Both the position numbers and the translations under genes were made by a program. Under the pieces are notes generated by a model that was not told the DNA's origin, did no database searches, and saw only the letters and a program-made list of their open reading frames with translations. This document shows positions 20,960-33,900 of a DNA stretch of 43,001 nucleotides, in pieces. The stretch is from Stemphylium vesicarium. Its lineage: Eukaryota > Ascomycota > Dothideomycetes > Pleosporales > Pleosporaceae. Location: positions 1-43,001 of the forward strand of contig QXCR01000202.1 of assembly GCA_004380135.1 (NCBI GenBank). Reading direction: 5' to 3'. Each line of letters starts with the position of its first letter. The stretch's first letter is position 1.

Positions 20960-22860
20960 TTTTATTTCTTATTAATATATAAGATACTCTAGCGTTATAC
21001 CTTTTTAAGTTCGCATTATAGTAACTCGTATACTAACTTTAGTTTATTAGCTATAGCGATAGCTGCTTCTATTTTTAGGCTTAGTAGTATACGTGTAAAG
21101 AGATTTAGGTGTCTCTTATAGTTCGCGTAGAATGGCGTCTATCCTATAGACTCTAAAAGCTTATTATTATAGGCTATCTATGCTATAGGTAATAGTAAAA
21201 CCTAGTTATTCTGCTAATAGTTAATATAGATCTATAGATAGGCTTTTATTATATAGTTTATTTATTCTATTTATCTATCTATTTACGGATAATAAGCTAT
21301 TAATAGCTTCCTTCTAGTACTAATTATAGTAAGTAATACTGTCTAAAAGTTTAAAGTAAAGAGCTTATCTCTATTACTAATAATTAACTTTAGTATCCCG
21401 TGATACCTAATAACGCGATCGTTAATAACGTGCGTAAGTTATACTACCGTGAAATCTTTGCGGAAGGCGATATACTTAGCTTACTTTATAAAATAATTAA
21501 CTACTACAAGAATTACGTTATACGATACTTTAGTAATAGGGTCTCTTAAGACTAATAGGCCTATAATAAAGTCTATAGAGATATCTAACTATAGTGTGTT
21601 AGGTAGCTCTATTACTTGCATTTCTTTATAGGGTGCGTAGGTACTATATTTATTCTTCTAATAGTCTACGCATTTAGCGATAAAGAAGGTAATCTTATCC
21701 TTTATACGTAGAAACTTATAGTTTCGCTTAATAAGTTCTATTATCTAAGTAATACTAGGGTAACTATATATAGAGTTATTATAGTATTACTTAATAATTA
21801 CTTCTTATAATTCTTTTAGTACCTTATTAGTAACTTATATAACTAGGTTTAGCGTCTTTGCTAGTTCTAATAATCTATCTTTATAGCGTATAAGTATTGC
21901 GGATTTATTAATTATCTTTATTTCTACGATATTATATTTGCGGCTAAGGGCGTTAGCCCTACTATTATCCTTTCTTAGTATAAATATAATCTTAAACTTA
22001 TATTATTCTAATTTCTATAACTATTAAACTTATTATTTATTAAGTACCTTAGTAGTTATAAACGTAACTAAGTTCTTATAATCTAAGAATATTATAAGTT
22101 CTAAATAACTCTTAGCGTATACTCTCTAATACTTTAGATAGGTAATAATAGCTAATAGCTTCTTATTATAAATATTATAGTTCTTCTCTAGTCCTAAAAG
22201 CTTATATAAATAATAGGCTATAAGATACTATTAGCCTTTATATAATTAGCTAGTATATCCTTCTAGTACGAGATCTAATAAGTTAGTCTTAAAGCGTAGA
22301 GGTTACCCTAATTAGAATATATAGAAGTATAGTAGTATTATACTTATATTCTTAAGTATCTAGAAGGCGTCTTTTACTTCTTTACTCTATATAAATAGTG
22401 TGTCTTTTCTTATAAGTTTTATTAATAGAATAGTAATCTTAGAGTAATTCTTAATAAACTATTAGTTAAAGTTTAGGAATTCTAGGAAGAATTATATTTC
22501 CTTAATTATCTTTAGTAGTAGCTATTCTTTAATTACCTTAATCTTTTTTTTACTTATACGTACTCTATTAGCTCCTATAATATATCCTAAGAAAGCGACC
22601 TCTTTCTTATAGAATTCGCATTTCTCTAGCTTAAGTTATAGGTTAAACTAGTCTAGGCACCTTAGCACTATATAGATATATTTAATATATTCTTCTTTAT
22701 TTTTAGAGTAGATAAGAATATTATTTAAGTATATAATTATAAAGATATCTAAGTAAGCTCTTAATATATTATTAATAAGTTCCTAAAATATTACTAGGGC
22801 GTTTGTAAGCCTAAAAGGTATAATAGTATATTTATAATATTTATATCTTATTTAGAATAC
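20960..22860 (-). pseudogene. G1 pol relic: reverse transcriptase 3' part, RNase H, integrase
   Basis: On the minus strand, 22860 to about 22300 reads as gypsy reverse transcriptase (PFRLTNALVIF, AYLDIFIIIYLNNILIYS, LKLEKCEFYKKEVAFLGYII). The catalytic YLDD site reads YLNN, both changes G-to-A. Integrase text is at about 21350-21100 (IAYNNKLLESIG then TPFYANYKRH). Stops replace many CAG/CAA/TGG codons. The 5' part of the reverse transcriptase continues at 28946-29126, beyond the Ty1/copia insertion, which cut the gene after 22860. Confidence 0.85.
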
Positions 22861-23062
22861 TGTTGGAAGGCTCACTAGTGAAAGGAAATAACGATAGCTA
22901 TGAATGCATTCTGTACGATGTTGGTTGACTTGTTCTTGTTGCTACGTGAGGGTGCTACGGACGTATACATAATCTGAGATGAGTAGAGCCGACGTAGGAT
23001 CGAGTCGGCTCGTTAGGCAGCGCTAAGGCGCTAATGTACCTACTAATACTTATAATCTAATA
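22861..23062 (-). repeat. Ty1/copia LTR, left (3' LTR of the element)
   Basis: Starts TGTTGGAAGGCTCAC. Positions 22861 to about 23010 are intact. The inner end (about 23025-23062) carries C-to-T and G-to-A differences from the right LTR: it ends CTAATA where the right copy ends CCGACA. Confidence 0.9.
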
Positions 23063-26000
23063 CTAGAACTCTTTTCTTTATAGATAGTAAGCAACTTATA
23101 TATATTAGTAGTTACTATAGGTGTTAGTAGTAATAGTATATATAAAGTATTAAATATTAGAGCCTATTAGCTTCTAAATCTAGCTATCTACTTAGACTAT
23201 TAACCTATTACTATTAATAAAGCGTTTAAGAGTATAATTTAGCAATGCCTTAGTAAAGGCGTCTATAGGATTATTATTACTATTAATCTAGTAGATCTCT
23301 ATAATCTCGCGACGCTTATATAATTAACGTAGCGCTATAATGTTAATTATAAGACGCTTCTTCTTTATTATTCTAAGCTTTATAAGGCACTTATATAGGA
23401 AGTACGAGTCTATATAGATAATTAGGGGAATTAAAGGTAGTCTAAGTCATTCTATTACTATTCTAAGGGTAGTAGCAATAGCGATACCTATATTAAAGCT
23501 ATTAACTATATTATAGATCTCTAAAGCTAGTACGCTTCGCGTGACGCGTTTATATTTTATAGAGCTATAGTAGATTACATTACTATAGATTATAAAGGTA
23601 TTACTATTAGTAGACTTATTAATAAGTATAAGGATAAAGCCTAGCTATAAGCTAAGATCCTTATTATTAGTAAATAAGCTATCTATAAAGACTATTAGTT
23701 TAGCGTTAATAAGATTAATAGGTATATAGTATAGACTATAGTTAATATTCTCTATCTACTATTTAAGGCGTTTATTAAGCGCATTAATATTCTTATCTAA
23801 AGATTACTACGCTTAAGTAGTAATAGATAAATTAAAAGAAGCCTCTAGTTAGTACGTTAATATAATATACGCTCCGCGGGCGCGTTATTCTATATACTAT
23901 TACGCGCGATTAGGTAACCTAGTATCTATAAACTTAATTCTTACTCCTTATTCTTTCTATCTAAGATATAGGACTAGTTCGCTAGCGTCTATTATAAGTA
24001 TATAGCTATTAAAGTCTAACGCTAAGTCTAATATAAGTATAGTCTTTAGCTTTAACTAAAAATATACTTTCTTAAGCTTTTTCTCTTTAAGTAATAAGAA
24101 TATAGCTATCCTAAGTATAAGAGTGTCGTCTGTTTATATACTAATGATGCCAAAGGCATCTACGTCGTTGCTATTCGTAATTAATAGGCATAAGTCGTAC
24201 GTAGATGTCGACATGTCTAGCTCCTTGCAGTGGTGGCCATGATACGTTGTCCACTAGTGGACTCCTGCTTCCGCGATCCTATATAGTAGCTTAATTATAT
24301 AGAGTAGCATTCTTTCTAGATATTAAGATACTAGCTTAGTAGAAAGATATATAAGTATTATTCTCTTAAGATTTATCTATACTTATAGATATATCTATAT
24401 AATATTATAAAGCTTAATACTTATTCTATATTATAAGAGTATAGGCGTAAGAATTATAATTAGACGCTAGCTATATTATTAAATAATTAGAGACTATATT
24501 AAGATAGTCTCCTTATTATAGTCTTAATAGTCTTAGATAACTAGATAGAATTTCTTATATAGCTTAGTTATCTTCCCCTTAATTTTATATACTAGATATA
24601 ACTTAAAGATATAAATTTTACTATATAGTCTTTTATTATATTACTTAAACTTAAATACTTTATAGCCTATAAGATTACTAATCTCTTAGTTATTAGACGC
24701 TTTAAAAGATACGCCTACTATAGTAATAACTCTATTACTACGAAACTTAATAGCTAGCTTATAGTTATTCTCTTCCTTTTTAGTAATATACGCACGCGCC
24801 TTACGCTTATTCTTTGATCCTAGAGGGCGGCCTCTCTTGCGTGGTTGCGCTGCTGGAGGTACTTCTATAGGCTCATGCAGCTCATCTCGCTCATCTGGCG
24901 CGTGTGGCGCATCGGGGTCGCTCCACAAGTGGTCTGGTCTGTAGTATGGCTTAATAATAGTTAATCTAAATATTATTAGACCATTAACTATGTTAATAGT
25001 GATATTATAGTCGTCTATACTGGCGATCTTATATGGGCCATTCTAGCTATCGCTCTCTCTCTATACTAAGACCTCGCTCTAGAGTGAAAGCGCGAGCATG
25101 TCTATAGTGGCTAGTCTATTTTAAGTATTTAAGGCGTCTATAACTTAGCGCTCTATAGTAAGCTTACGTAGGGCTTTAGTTGCCTTTTAGATAGCCTTAC
25201 TACGTTTAATTATTAATAGGGATAGTAGTAACTTTATAGTTATATATAGGTAGGCTCTAAAGACTAGTAATATAGAGACTAGCCTATTAGGTCTAGTAGT
25301 ATTATTAACGGCCTTTATAGCTATTTAAAGTATCGCCTTATTAAATATACTATTATTAAGCTCTATATAGAGTATATCCTATGCGTAGTATAAAGGTGCA
25401 TAATACCTCTTAATCTTACCTATAGACTAGTGCGCCTCTATAGGTACTTACTTATATATAACTCCTATAATCTTTACTTCTATATAGAACTCTACGCTCG
25501 CGAAATTAGTACCTACGTCGTACGTAATAATATCTAGTAGTCCTTAATACGTGTTAATCTATAGTATTTATAGTACTTACTATATCTTCTTAGCTAAAAT
25601 AGCGCTAATAAACTTCGCGCCTTAAAATATAGTTAAAGAATTAACTATATATAGTATAGACTTACTACTAAGATATATTACGTCTATAAGTATTTTATAG
25701 TTAAAGTAGTAATCGTCCTTAAGAGTAAATTTAAATCGGCGTAGCGCTAAGCTATAGAGCTAGTAGTGGTGATAGAATCTCGTCACTTCCTTAAGGGCTC
25801 TCTCTTCGAAGTCGTCATGGCCAGCGTCCTTCAAGAGCTTGACTAGTCGTGTCACAGCTAGGTGTCCAAAACGGCGATGGAGCCGCCTTAGCTCTGTCTC
25901 TGTCAAGAACACTATTGCTCTCTCTCTCTTATTTAGATAGAACTAAGGATGTCCCTATTTATAGAGAATAGGGATGCGTATCTTATCTTAGATAAGCTCG

Positions 26001-28743
26001 TCTATAGTATTATTAAAGTAGACCTTTAGCCTATCTATATCTATAAGATATAGTAAAAATAATATAAGTATATTAAGTACTTTAAAATTAATCTTTTTAA
26101 TCTCTATAGAGACTTATATAGTACTAATAGATACTATAGCTTTATCTTTACTAAATTTAATAAATATCTTTCCTACTATTAACGTATCTAATATAACTAT
26201 TAGATCTTCTCGTATAAGCGCGAGGTATTACTTCTTACTAACTATAGATACGTTTATAGCGCCTATATCTAGTAGGATTCCTTAGTATATAGATTGTGTG
26301 TAGCGATCCTTAAGTAGGAACTATGACGCTAGTGCTAATAGCGCGTCTTAGCTATATCTATCTTCGCTAGAGATATAGTATAAGAACGCTTAGTCTGTAA
26401 GGCATTGCTTCTTAAAGAACTAGTATTTAAAGTATTACTAGTCGCTAGTGCTGTCATCGTTGTCGCTATCCTCGCAGTCTTCTTCTCTCTAGCCTCTCTA
26501 GTTATACTAGCTAGTGTGCTTAATGCCTTTATACTCTGCAAGATGTACTGAGAAGTCCTCAGGTGGCGGTGCACCTGTGAAGTACAGCGTAGAGAAGAAC
26601 TGCGCGCGTGCAGCTTTACGCTCGTCGTCTGTGTGGTTGGTAGACCAGCATCCCTCTTTCTAGCACATAAAGCACTTCTTCTTCTAGAGTAGCTTAAATT
26701 TACGTCTATTATTAAAGTAGTATTCGCCTCCTTAAAATATACCTCTAGATCTAACTTTACCTTAAAATCTATCTTAAATTCTTCTATTACTACTATATTA
26801 GTAGTCTAAGTAGTATTAATCCTCTATAACTATTTATACTATATACTACTATATTAAGTATATCTTAACTATAGAACGTAGATCTAAGAAGAGACCCTTA
26901 TAGATAGTAGCTAGTTTAAATAGTACTATCTTAAGTTCTAGTACTCTATAGTAGGCGTTAATAATAGTAGTGCGGAGAGTATTCTTATTATTAAAGTTCT
27001 TTCTAAGTGCGCGTTAGTATAGCTATAGCCTATTAAGAAGGATCTATAGGACCTTATATAGCCCCTTCTTAGAGTTCTCTATATAGGTGTAAGTAAAGGT
27101 TATAGTTGTCTAGTCTATATAGTAGTGCTGGTAGTAGACGTCGTAGTCGAAGTGGTTCTTAATTACTGTGTACGCACTAGTAAAGCTATCGTCTCTCTCT
27201 ATAACCTATATATAGAATGTCTCTATACGTCTAGTAAGGATCTAGGGAAAAACTACGTAAAACTACTCTTCTTTTATATCTACTTACTAGTAGATACTAA
27301 AGAATACTTTAATCTTATTATTAAGTAGGTCATACGCATTACTTATATACTTATTACTATTATTCTAAAGTTTAGAGAACTATATAATTATATTTATATT
27401 AAGCTAGTTATTATAGGACTATTATAGTAGTAGCGTCTTATATAGGTTATAAGGAAGTGTAGGTAGTCTATTAGGTACGATAATTGTCGGCTGTTGCAGA
27501 AATAGCGTGAATTCGTGATACGCAGTCGCTGGCTGTCGTACGTAAGCTTCTAGTCGCTATTACTGTGCTTAGTTGTCTTGGGCCTACTATTATTAAGGTT
27601 AATGTCCTCTAAGCGCACCGCTCATATACGGCGACTTAGAATCGATAGTGTTCTGGTGTACTAGTTATGGCTTCTAGCCTCGAGTGCCTTGTCTTGCTTC
27701 GTACTGCTCGCCTTGTTGTAGGCCCTGAGAGACCTGCCACGACGGCGGTGGTTGCATGTGTGACTGCGGTTGACGTGTGTTAGTTAGTGGGCTAGCCTGC
27801 TGCGGTTATTTAGCTGCGGTATTTATCTATTATGTGTTCTATTAGCGTTTATACGCTCTTAACTAGTAGTTAAACTCTATCGCTTTAAACTCTATAGGGT
27901 CCTATTTAGAGAAGTTTTCTATAGCTAGTGTCTTATATATAGAATTAACTACTCTTATATAGTTATTACTAGTATAAATTCTCCTATATCGCATTACTAT
28001 CTTAAGAGTCTTAAGAGTACTTTATCTAATTTTATAAAATAGTTCTCTTATCTATTCTTTAAAGTCTACTTTAAAGTTATTAAAAAGCTTATTATCTTAG
28101 ACTATTACTATATAGTAGTCGTAGACTATCTTAGTAACCTAGGTTATTACGTGCGTCTTATTAGCGTCTACTAGTATAAGTATATTCTAGAGAGATATGT
28201 TAATAAAATTAAGTCTAACTATATATAGATAGTGTCTTATTAGATGCTTAGCAGTGAACTTTGCTCCTAGGGACGCAACTTTCCCGCGTTCGCTTATGCT
28301 GTGCTCTAATAGTTCGTTAAGTAGTTAGTCTTAAATAGTAGCGTTTTTATCGCTAGAGCTGCTCTCGTTGTCCGCTATCGTGCTAGCGGGTATCGAGGCG
28401 TTATCTTAAGTTGTTTAGCTAGATTATCGTTTCTAGCGCTTATTATTATACGTAATTAGATCGTCCGGGGACGCTTATATAGTTAGCTAACACTCTATAG
28501 TTGTCCTAAGACTTCTCGCGTTAGGATTCTAATAGTCTACCTTTATGCGTTACTAACGCGCTATAATTAAGCTTTAGCCTAAATTAGTAGCTATAGAGGG
28601 AGGTTTTAATTACTATACGTTATCTCTATCTTACTCTATTCTTAGTATATATTATATCGTCCTAAGACTTCTCGCGTTAGAATATTAATAGTCTATCTCT
28701 TCTACCTTACTATTTTATAATTACCTAAGTAATTACTAATTAG
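23063..28743 (-). pseudogene. Ty1/copia gag-pol relic
   Basis: Reading the minus strand from high to low coordinates: gag with a zinc knuckle at about 26640-26690 (KKKCFMC then a stop, then KEGCWSTNH); a protease/integrase zone, RIP-degraded, at about 26500-24960; the integrase-RT linker PRKRGRPLGSKNK within an open patch 24686-24928; the reverse transcriptase active-site region TDDTLIL near 24120-24150; an Asp of RNase H in DASELVL near 23985; and its C-terminus (NNNPIDAFTKALLNYTLKRF) at about 23270-23215. Many CAG/CAA/TGG positions are stops. Intact islands alternate with saturated stretches. Confidence 0.85.
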
Positions 28744-28945
28744 TATTAGAAGGCTTATTAGTAAAAGGAAATAATAATAGCTATAAATATATTCTATATA
28801 ATATTAGTTAACTTATTCTTATTACTACGTAAGGGTGCTACGGACGTATACATGATCTAAGATGAGTAGAGCCGACGTAGGATCGAGTCGGCTCGTTGGG
28901 CAGCGCTGAGGCGCCGACGTACCTACTGATACTCATGATCCGACA
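28744..28945 (-). repeat. Ty1/copia LTR, right (5' LTR of the element)
   Basis: Same 202-bp length as the left LTR. Its inner end (28744 to about 28830) is RIP-mutated (TATTAGAAGGCTTATTAG), while about 28831-28945 is intact and ends TGATCCGACA. Confidence 0.9.
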
Positions 28946-29117
28946 AATACTATTTTCTATTTTTTATCTTTCTTTATTTTAATAAGGTAGTATCTATCTC
29001 GTAGATCTATTACTATAAAGATTCTTACTTAAGATGATTAATTCTAAAGTTCTATAATATTTAGTAGTAAGTATTAATTCTTTACTATAATATTATTAAG
29101 CTTATAATAGTCTACGC

Positions 29118-29339
29118 TGTAAGGGGCTACGCCTAGGGCTAGTAGCAACGCTCGAGGAGCATTCACCTTGGTATAACAAGATTGTATTCGATAGCGAGCT
29201 AGGCTTCTAGGCTACGTGGCTATCTATATGTGTGGGCGGAGAAACAATATTGCGATCGGCAGATCGGCAGTCGGAGCTGGCAGGAGAAACACCGAGGTCG
29301 TAGACGAGGACAAGAGGGCAAGGGCTCTAGCCCATTACA
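29118..29339 (+). mobile_element. Short TG...CA element Y2 (222 bp), TSD TACGC
   Basis: Begins TGTAAGGGGCTACGCC, ends CTAGCCCATTACA. TACGC flanks it at 29113-29117 and 29340-29344. It is nearly identical to 30400-30621. The ends are imperfectly inverted (TGTAAGGGGCTA versus TGTAATGGGCTA). Unmutated inside the RIP-saturated G1 interior. Non-coding. Confidence 0.88.
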
Positions 29340-30399
29340 TACGCATATTCTTAGTAGTTCCTTCTTCTTTAGTATAAAGAGTATTAGAAATCCTACTAGT
29401 AATATAGAAGGTCTAATATATTCTTTCTTTAAGTTCTTATATAGCTACTTTCTTAGTACTTTAAATTCTATCTCTAATAGTTAATATATTAGCCTAAAAT
29501 ATAAAGTTTTCCCTTTTTCTAGAATAATCTTATAATTCTAGAGTTAATACTTTAGTAAAGCTTTACTATCTACTACTTCTATAAAGAGGTGCTTAAATTC
29601 TTTATACTCTTTTAGAATATTAGAATTTATATATTTTTCTAAAACTCTAACTTTATAATCTAAAAGTGCCTTACTAGTATCTATTAAGTTAAACTCTTAT
29701 ATCTTAAGGCTATTCTTATATAAAGTTTACTATTCTTTAGTAATATTATAAACTTTTCTCTTATTTACTATTAAAATTAGTTAATACGTAGGCTAGCTTA
29801 TAGTTATATCTAGTCTATAGTACTTAAATAAAAACTTCTTTAACTTCTAGTTAATCTATAGATTATATTCTTATAGCTAGAGGAGTTCTAATATAATATT
29901 ATAGGTAGCTAGTCTAAAGACGTCTAGATCTATTCTTTCTTAGTACTCTTAGATACTAAGTATTACATTAGTAACCTTATATATAATTTTATTTTCTTTT
30001 AGTTTTAGTTATCTATTAGTAACCTATAGTAGGTAGGACTAATATTTCTATAGTAATTAAAGTCTAGCTTTATCTACTACGTGCGCTAAAATATAGTTTA
30101 CTTCTAATCTTAAATCTACTAAAGTATATATCTATACTCTATTAAGCTATACTAGTAACTTAATAAGTCTTAAGGGATTTACTATATTAATCTTCTTAGC
30201 TAGGCTTTCTTAGCTATTTACTAGTCTAAAAAAGACTTAGTTCTAAATCTATAGAATTCTTTCGTATTATAGTACTTATTATATGCGCTACTTAGACATA
30301 TTTGCTAGTCGTGCTTCTGATATTTATAGATAGAGTCGTTAATATATTATATCTTATATATAGTTTATATCTAGATAATATCTTACAGGTCTTCATAAC

Positions 30400-30621
30400 T
30401 GTAAGGGGCTACGCCTAGGGCTAGTAGCAACGCTCAAGGAGCATTCACCTCGGGATAACAAGATTGTATTCGATAGCGAGCTAGGCTTCTAGTCTACGTG
30501 GCTATCTATATATGTGGGCGGAGAAACAATATTGCGATCGGCTGATCGGCAATCGGAGCGGGCAGGAGAAACACCGAGGTCGTAGACGAGAACAAGAGGG
30601 CAAGGGCTCTAGCCCATTACA
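30400..30621 (+). mobile_element. Short TG...CA element Y3 (222 bp), TSD ATAAC
   Basis: Same length, orientation and ends as Y2, with about ten visible differences. ATAAC flanks it at 30395-30399 and 30622-30626. The separate TSD shows that Y2 and Y3 are independent insertions, not the two LTRs of one element. Confidence 0.88.
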
Positions 30622-30715
30622 ATAACTAGGGAAATAAGCATTCTCGCGCTTATTCTATAGGTACTTTAGGCATGTGTCTTTAATGTATATATCCTATTCT
30701 ATCTTATACTTAGGG

Positions 30716-30972
30716 TGTCACGGTAACCACCGTGGTTCCCTTGACACCTGAACGCTCTACAACACCGGGTGCTCCGTAAGCACCTGGATCCTGCTGATTG
30801 GCTAGCCAAGCCCGAGCGCCATACGCACGGGCCTTACACATATTTCCTCACCGCCTCTGCATTCTGCTTCTGTTTCTTTACGCAACGTCTTGTATTACAC
30901 TAGATATCGTACGTAGCCACAGTTAACGCTTCTTATAAGCTTTCAACCTCGTGCTCGTAGCGTCTCGTGACA
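30716..30972 (+). repeat. Chromodomain gypsy 5' LTR
   Basis: TGTCACGGTAACC to GTCTCGTGACA, with no visible RIP damage. Identical to the 3' LTR except in the latter's first 90 or so bases. The element's promoter should lie here. Confidence 0.92.
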
Positions 30973-30993
30973 TTACGTTGCGTTATACCAAAC

Positions 30994-33900
30994 ATGACTA
31001 TGGAGGAGACAAACTCTGCGCTGCAGCTTATACTGCAACAGATAGCTGGTCTCACGGACACACTCGCTAAGCAGGAAGCGCGCCATTATGAAGAGATGGC
31101 CACTATGCGCAAGGACTTTGAAGAACGTCTTAATCTAGTTACATAGTTAGTAAGAGCTTTATCTAAAGACACCTTAGCTAACGCTAAAGATAAATTAGCG
31201 CCTAACGATACTTAAAGGTCTAGAAGTAGCTTATCTCTAGCTATCTAGACCTCTCCTACGACCTAAACACCTGCCTTAGATAAGAATTTTAGATCTAAAT
31301 AATTGCCTAACCCACCCGCCTTTAGTAGTAGGAAGAAGGATCTCTCTCTTTTTTTAACTAAGCTTTACTATAAGCTTAAAGGGAACTCTAACTACTTCCC
31401 TATAGAGGAAGTATAACTTATTTACGCGCACTTTTAACTTAAATACGACCCTACTACGCTAGTTAACCTGCTAATAGGTAAAGAAATTATTACTATAGAC
31501 TACCTAATTTAGTTCCTTAAAGCAACCTACGGAGACCTAAATTAAGAGCTTACTACGTAGAGTCGCCTTAATAACCTAAAATAAGAGAAGAAAAGCTTCC
31601 TCTCCTATTTTACTAAGTTCTGTTGCCTAGTAGCTAATACTAATCTAAACGAGGGCGCCTAGATTAACTAACTTCGACGCTCTCTCTCTAATAAACTACG
31701 GAGAGCGATGGTAGGAATCCCAATTCCGCGCTCTCTTAATAAATACGCCAACCTAATAGCTTTATACGATAACGACCTACGCTACTTACTATCTACGCGG
31801 ACATATACTATAACGGTAGAACAACTAAGGTACCCTATAGAAATAGAAGTAGATACCTTAACCTACGCTCCCGCTAGCTCCGCCGAATAACAAAGGAGAG
31901 TAAAAGAAGGACGCTACTTTAAGTGTAACTAGAAGGGTCACATTTTAAAGGATTATAGCGTCTCTCTACTAACCTAGAACATCCAATCCTATAGCACTCT
32001 CGGCCACTCTCGTACTTAGTCCTCTAGGTCTGCCTCGCTAGGATCCTCGCAATCTTCGCGATCCCGAGGACGGCGTTCTCGTAACTAGTCCTAGAAGGGA
32101 AAAGCCTCGTCCTAAGGATAAGTCGCTCCCTAAGACCGCGTATTTATTAAATCTCTACTAAACTTTAGTCTAAATCTTAACCTAATACCTAGAAACACTA
32201 TATTATAATACCCTATATAGTTTAATAAGGTAATATTAAGAGTAATCTAAAAGCTCTAGTTAATACTAGAGCTATAGGTATTAGATATATTTATAGAGAT
32301 CTCGCGCGTAACCTAAACCTCTATTAAGACCTGCTACCTTACGTTATCTACTTAACTAGATTTACTAGAACTATACTTAATAGTAGAGAAGTGTCTCACA
32401 CCGTTACTCTAAAACTACGACACGACAATCACGATAAGTCTATACGACTCTACGTTACGAACACTAGCTGACACGAGCTAATACTCGGCTAGCTATAGAT
32501 AAATAAGTATTAGGTGAATCTAGACTATGCTAATAAAAAGTTAGTCTTTACCGCCCAGCGATGCATAGAACGTTGCCTAAGAGCTACCCAAGTTCCTATC
32601 CCTTCGCCCAATGGCTAGTGGGGCAACGATAACAATACTTATACCTAAACTCTAAAACTCAAGCATGTGCTATAATAACGGCACAATTACTAGCTACCTA
32701 AGATAAAGCGCCAGTTGAACGAATCTATACCTAAACCCGCATCCGACTCCGACTCCGACTGCGCCCTGTCAATAGACGAGCAGAACGATTCGTTAAAGTC
32801 ACAGCCGAAACTCGACATCTACTGCATAGGTGCTGCTCCATTCATGAGCCTAGCACGTAAGAGAGGCTATGAAATCTATGCCGTTAGTATCGCCGATATC
32901 GATAAGGCACTAGCTGAAAAGAAGCATACTAATCTACTTATGAAAGTTCCTCCTAAGTATTATAATCTAATAAACGTCTTCTTACAAGAAGATTCTAATA
33001 AGCTGCCCCTACAACGATTATATAACTATAAGATTGAACTAGTATCTAGTAAATAGCACGGGTTTAGTTTACTATACAGCATGTCCTAGAATGAACTTAA
33101 GGTACTACGTAAGTACCTTAAAGACTATCTATTAAAGGGATTTATCCGCGTAAGCTTCTCTTCTATCGCCTCCCCTATTATCTTTATTAAGAAACCTAGT
33201 AGAGGACTACGCTTCTACGTTAATTATTATGCCCTAAACGCTATTACTATTAAGAACTACTATTTAATTCTATTAATCTAAGAGACCTTAAGCTAACTAA
33301 GTAAGGCTAAGTACTATATAAAGCTTAATATTATTACTACCTTTAACTAATTAAGAATTGCTAAAGGGGATGAATAGCTAATAGCTTTCTGCACTTAATA
33401 TAGGCTATTTGAATACTTAGTGATGCCCTTTAGACTAGCTAATGCACTAAGCACGTTCTAATACTTTGTAAATGATATATTACGTCCGTTCTTAGACATA
33501 TTCTATACTACCTACCTCGACGATATCTTAATTTATAGTGAGAATCTCTATAAGCATAAGGAGCATGTACGATCTATTCTAAATGCTCTTCGAGAAGCTG
33601 GACTCTAACTAGACGTGGATAAATGTGAATTTTATTAGCCTAAGGTAACTTACCTTAGCTACGTAGTTAGAGTAGATGGAATACGAATGGACCTGAAGAA
33701 GGTATAAGCTATTGTAGACTGGGAGTACCTAAACAACGTTAAGGATATTAGAGCATTTCTAGGCTTTGCAAACTTCTACCGACGGTTTATAGACGGCTTC
33801 TCCTATCTAGCTGCTCCGCTTATAGCCCTGACTAAGAAGGATACTAAGTTCCTCTTTAACGATGACTGCTAGAAGGCTTTCGATGCTCTGAAACACGCCT

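Larger units (their letters stand above)
22861..28945 (-). mobile_element. Ty1/copia retrotransposon, full length, TSD AATAC
   Basis: A 6,085-bp element with two 202-bp LTRs (22861-23062 and 28744-28945). AATAC is duplicated at 22856-22860 and 28946-28950. The interior reads on the minus strand in copia order: zinc knuckle, integrase, reverse transcriptase, RNase H. It sits inside the G1 reverse transcriptase. The interior is RIP-mutated with islands of intact sequence (for example 24118-24290, 24780-24960, 27480-27800), while the outer parts of the LTRs are intact. Not autonomous as it stands. Confidence 0.92.
28946..30710 (-). pseudogene. G1 reverse transcriptase 5' part and upstream region, interrupted
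   Basis: 28946-29117 read on the minus strand gives the N-terminal reverse transcriptase text (VRIFIVIDLRDRYYLIKIKK), directly upstream of the part left at 22860. Further up (29340-30399) the region should hold protease and the end of gag; it is stop-saturated and I cannot place domain borders. A knuckle-like Cys/His spacing may exist near 30300-30340 but its cysteines are altered. Two short Y elements lie within it. Confidence 0.6.

Noticed and set aside
29118..30621. Y2 and Y3 as the two LTRs of one small retrotransposon.
   Set aside because: Each has its own 5-bp duplication, and the sequence between them is continuous G1 interior.
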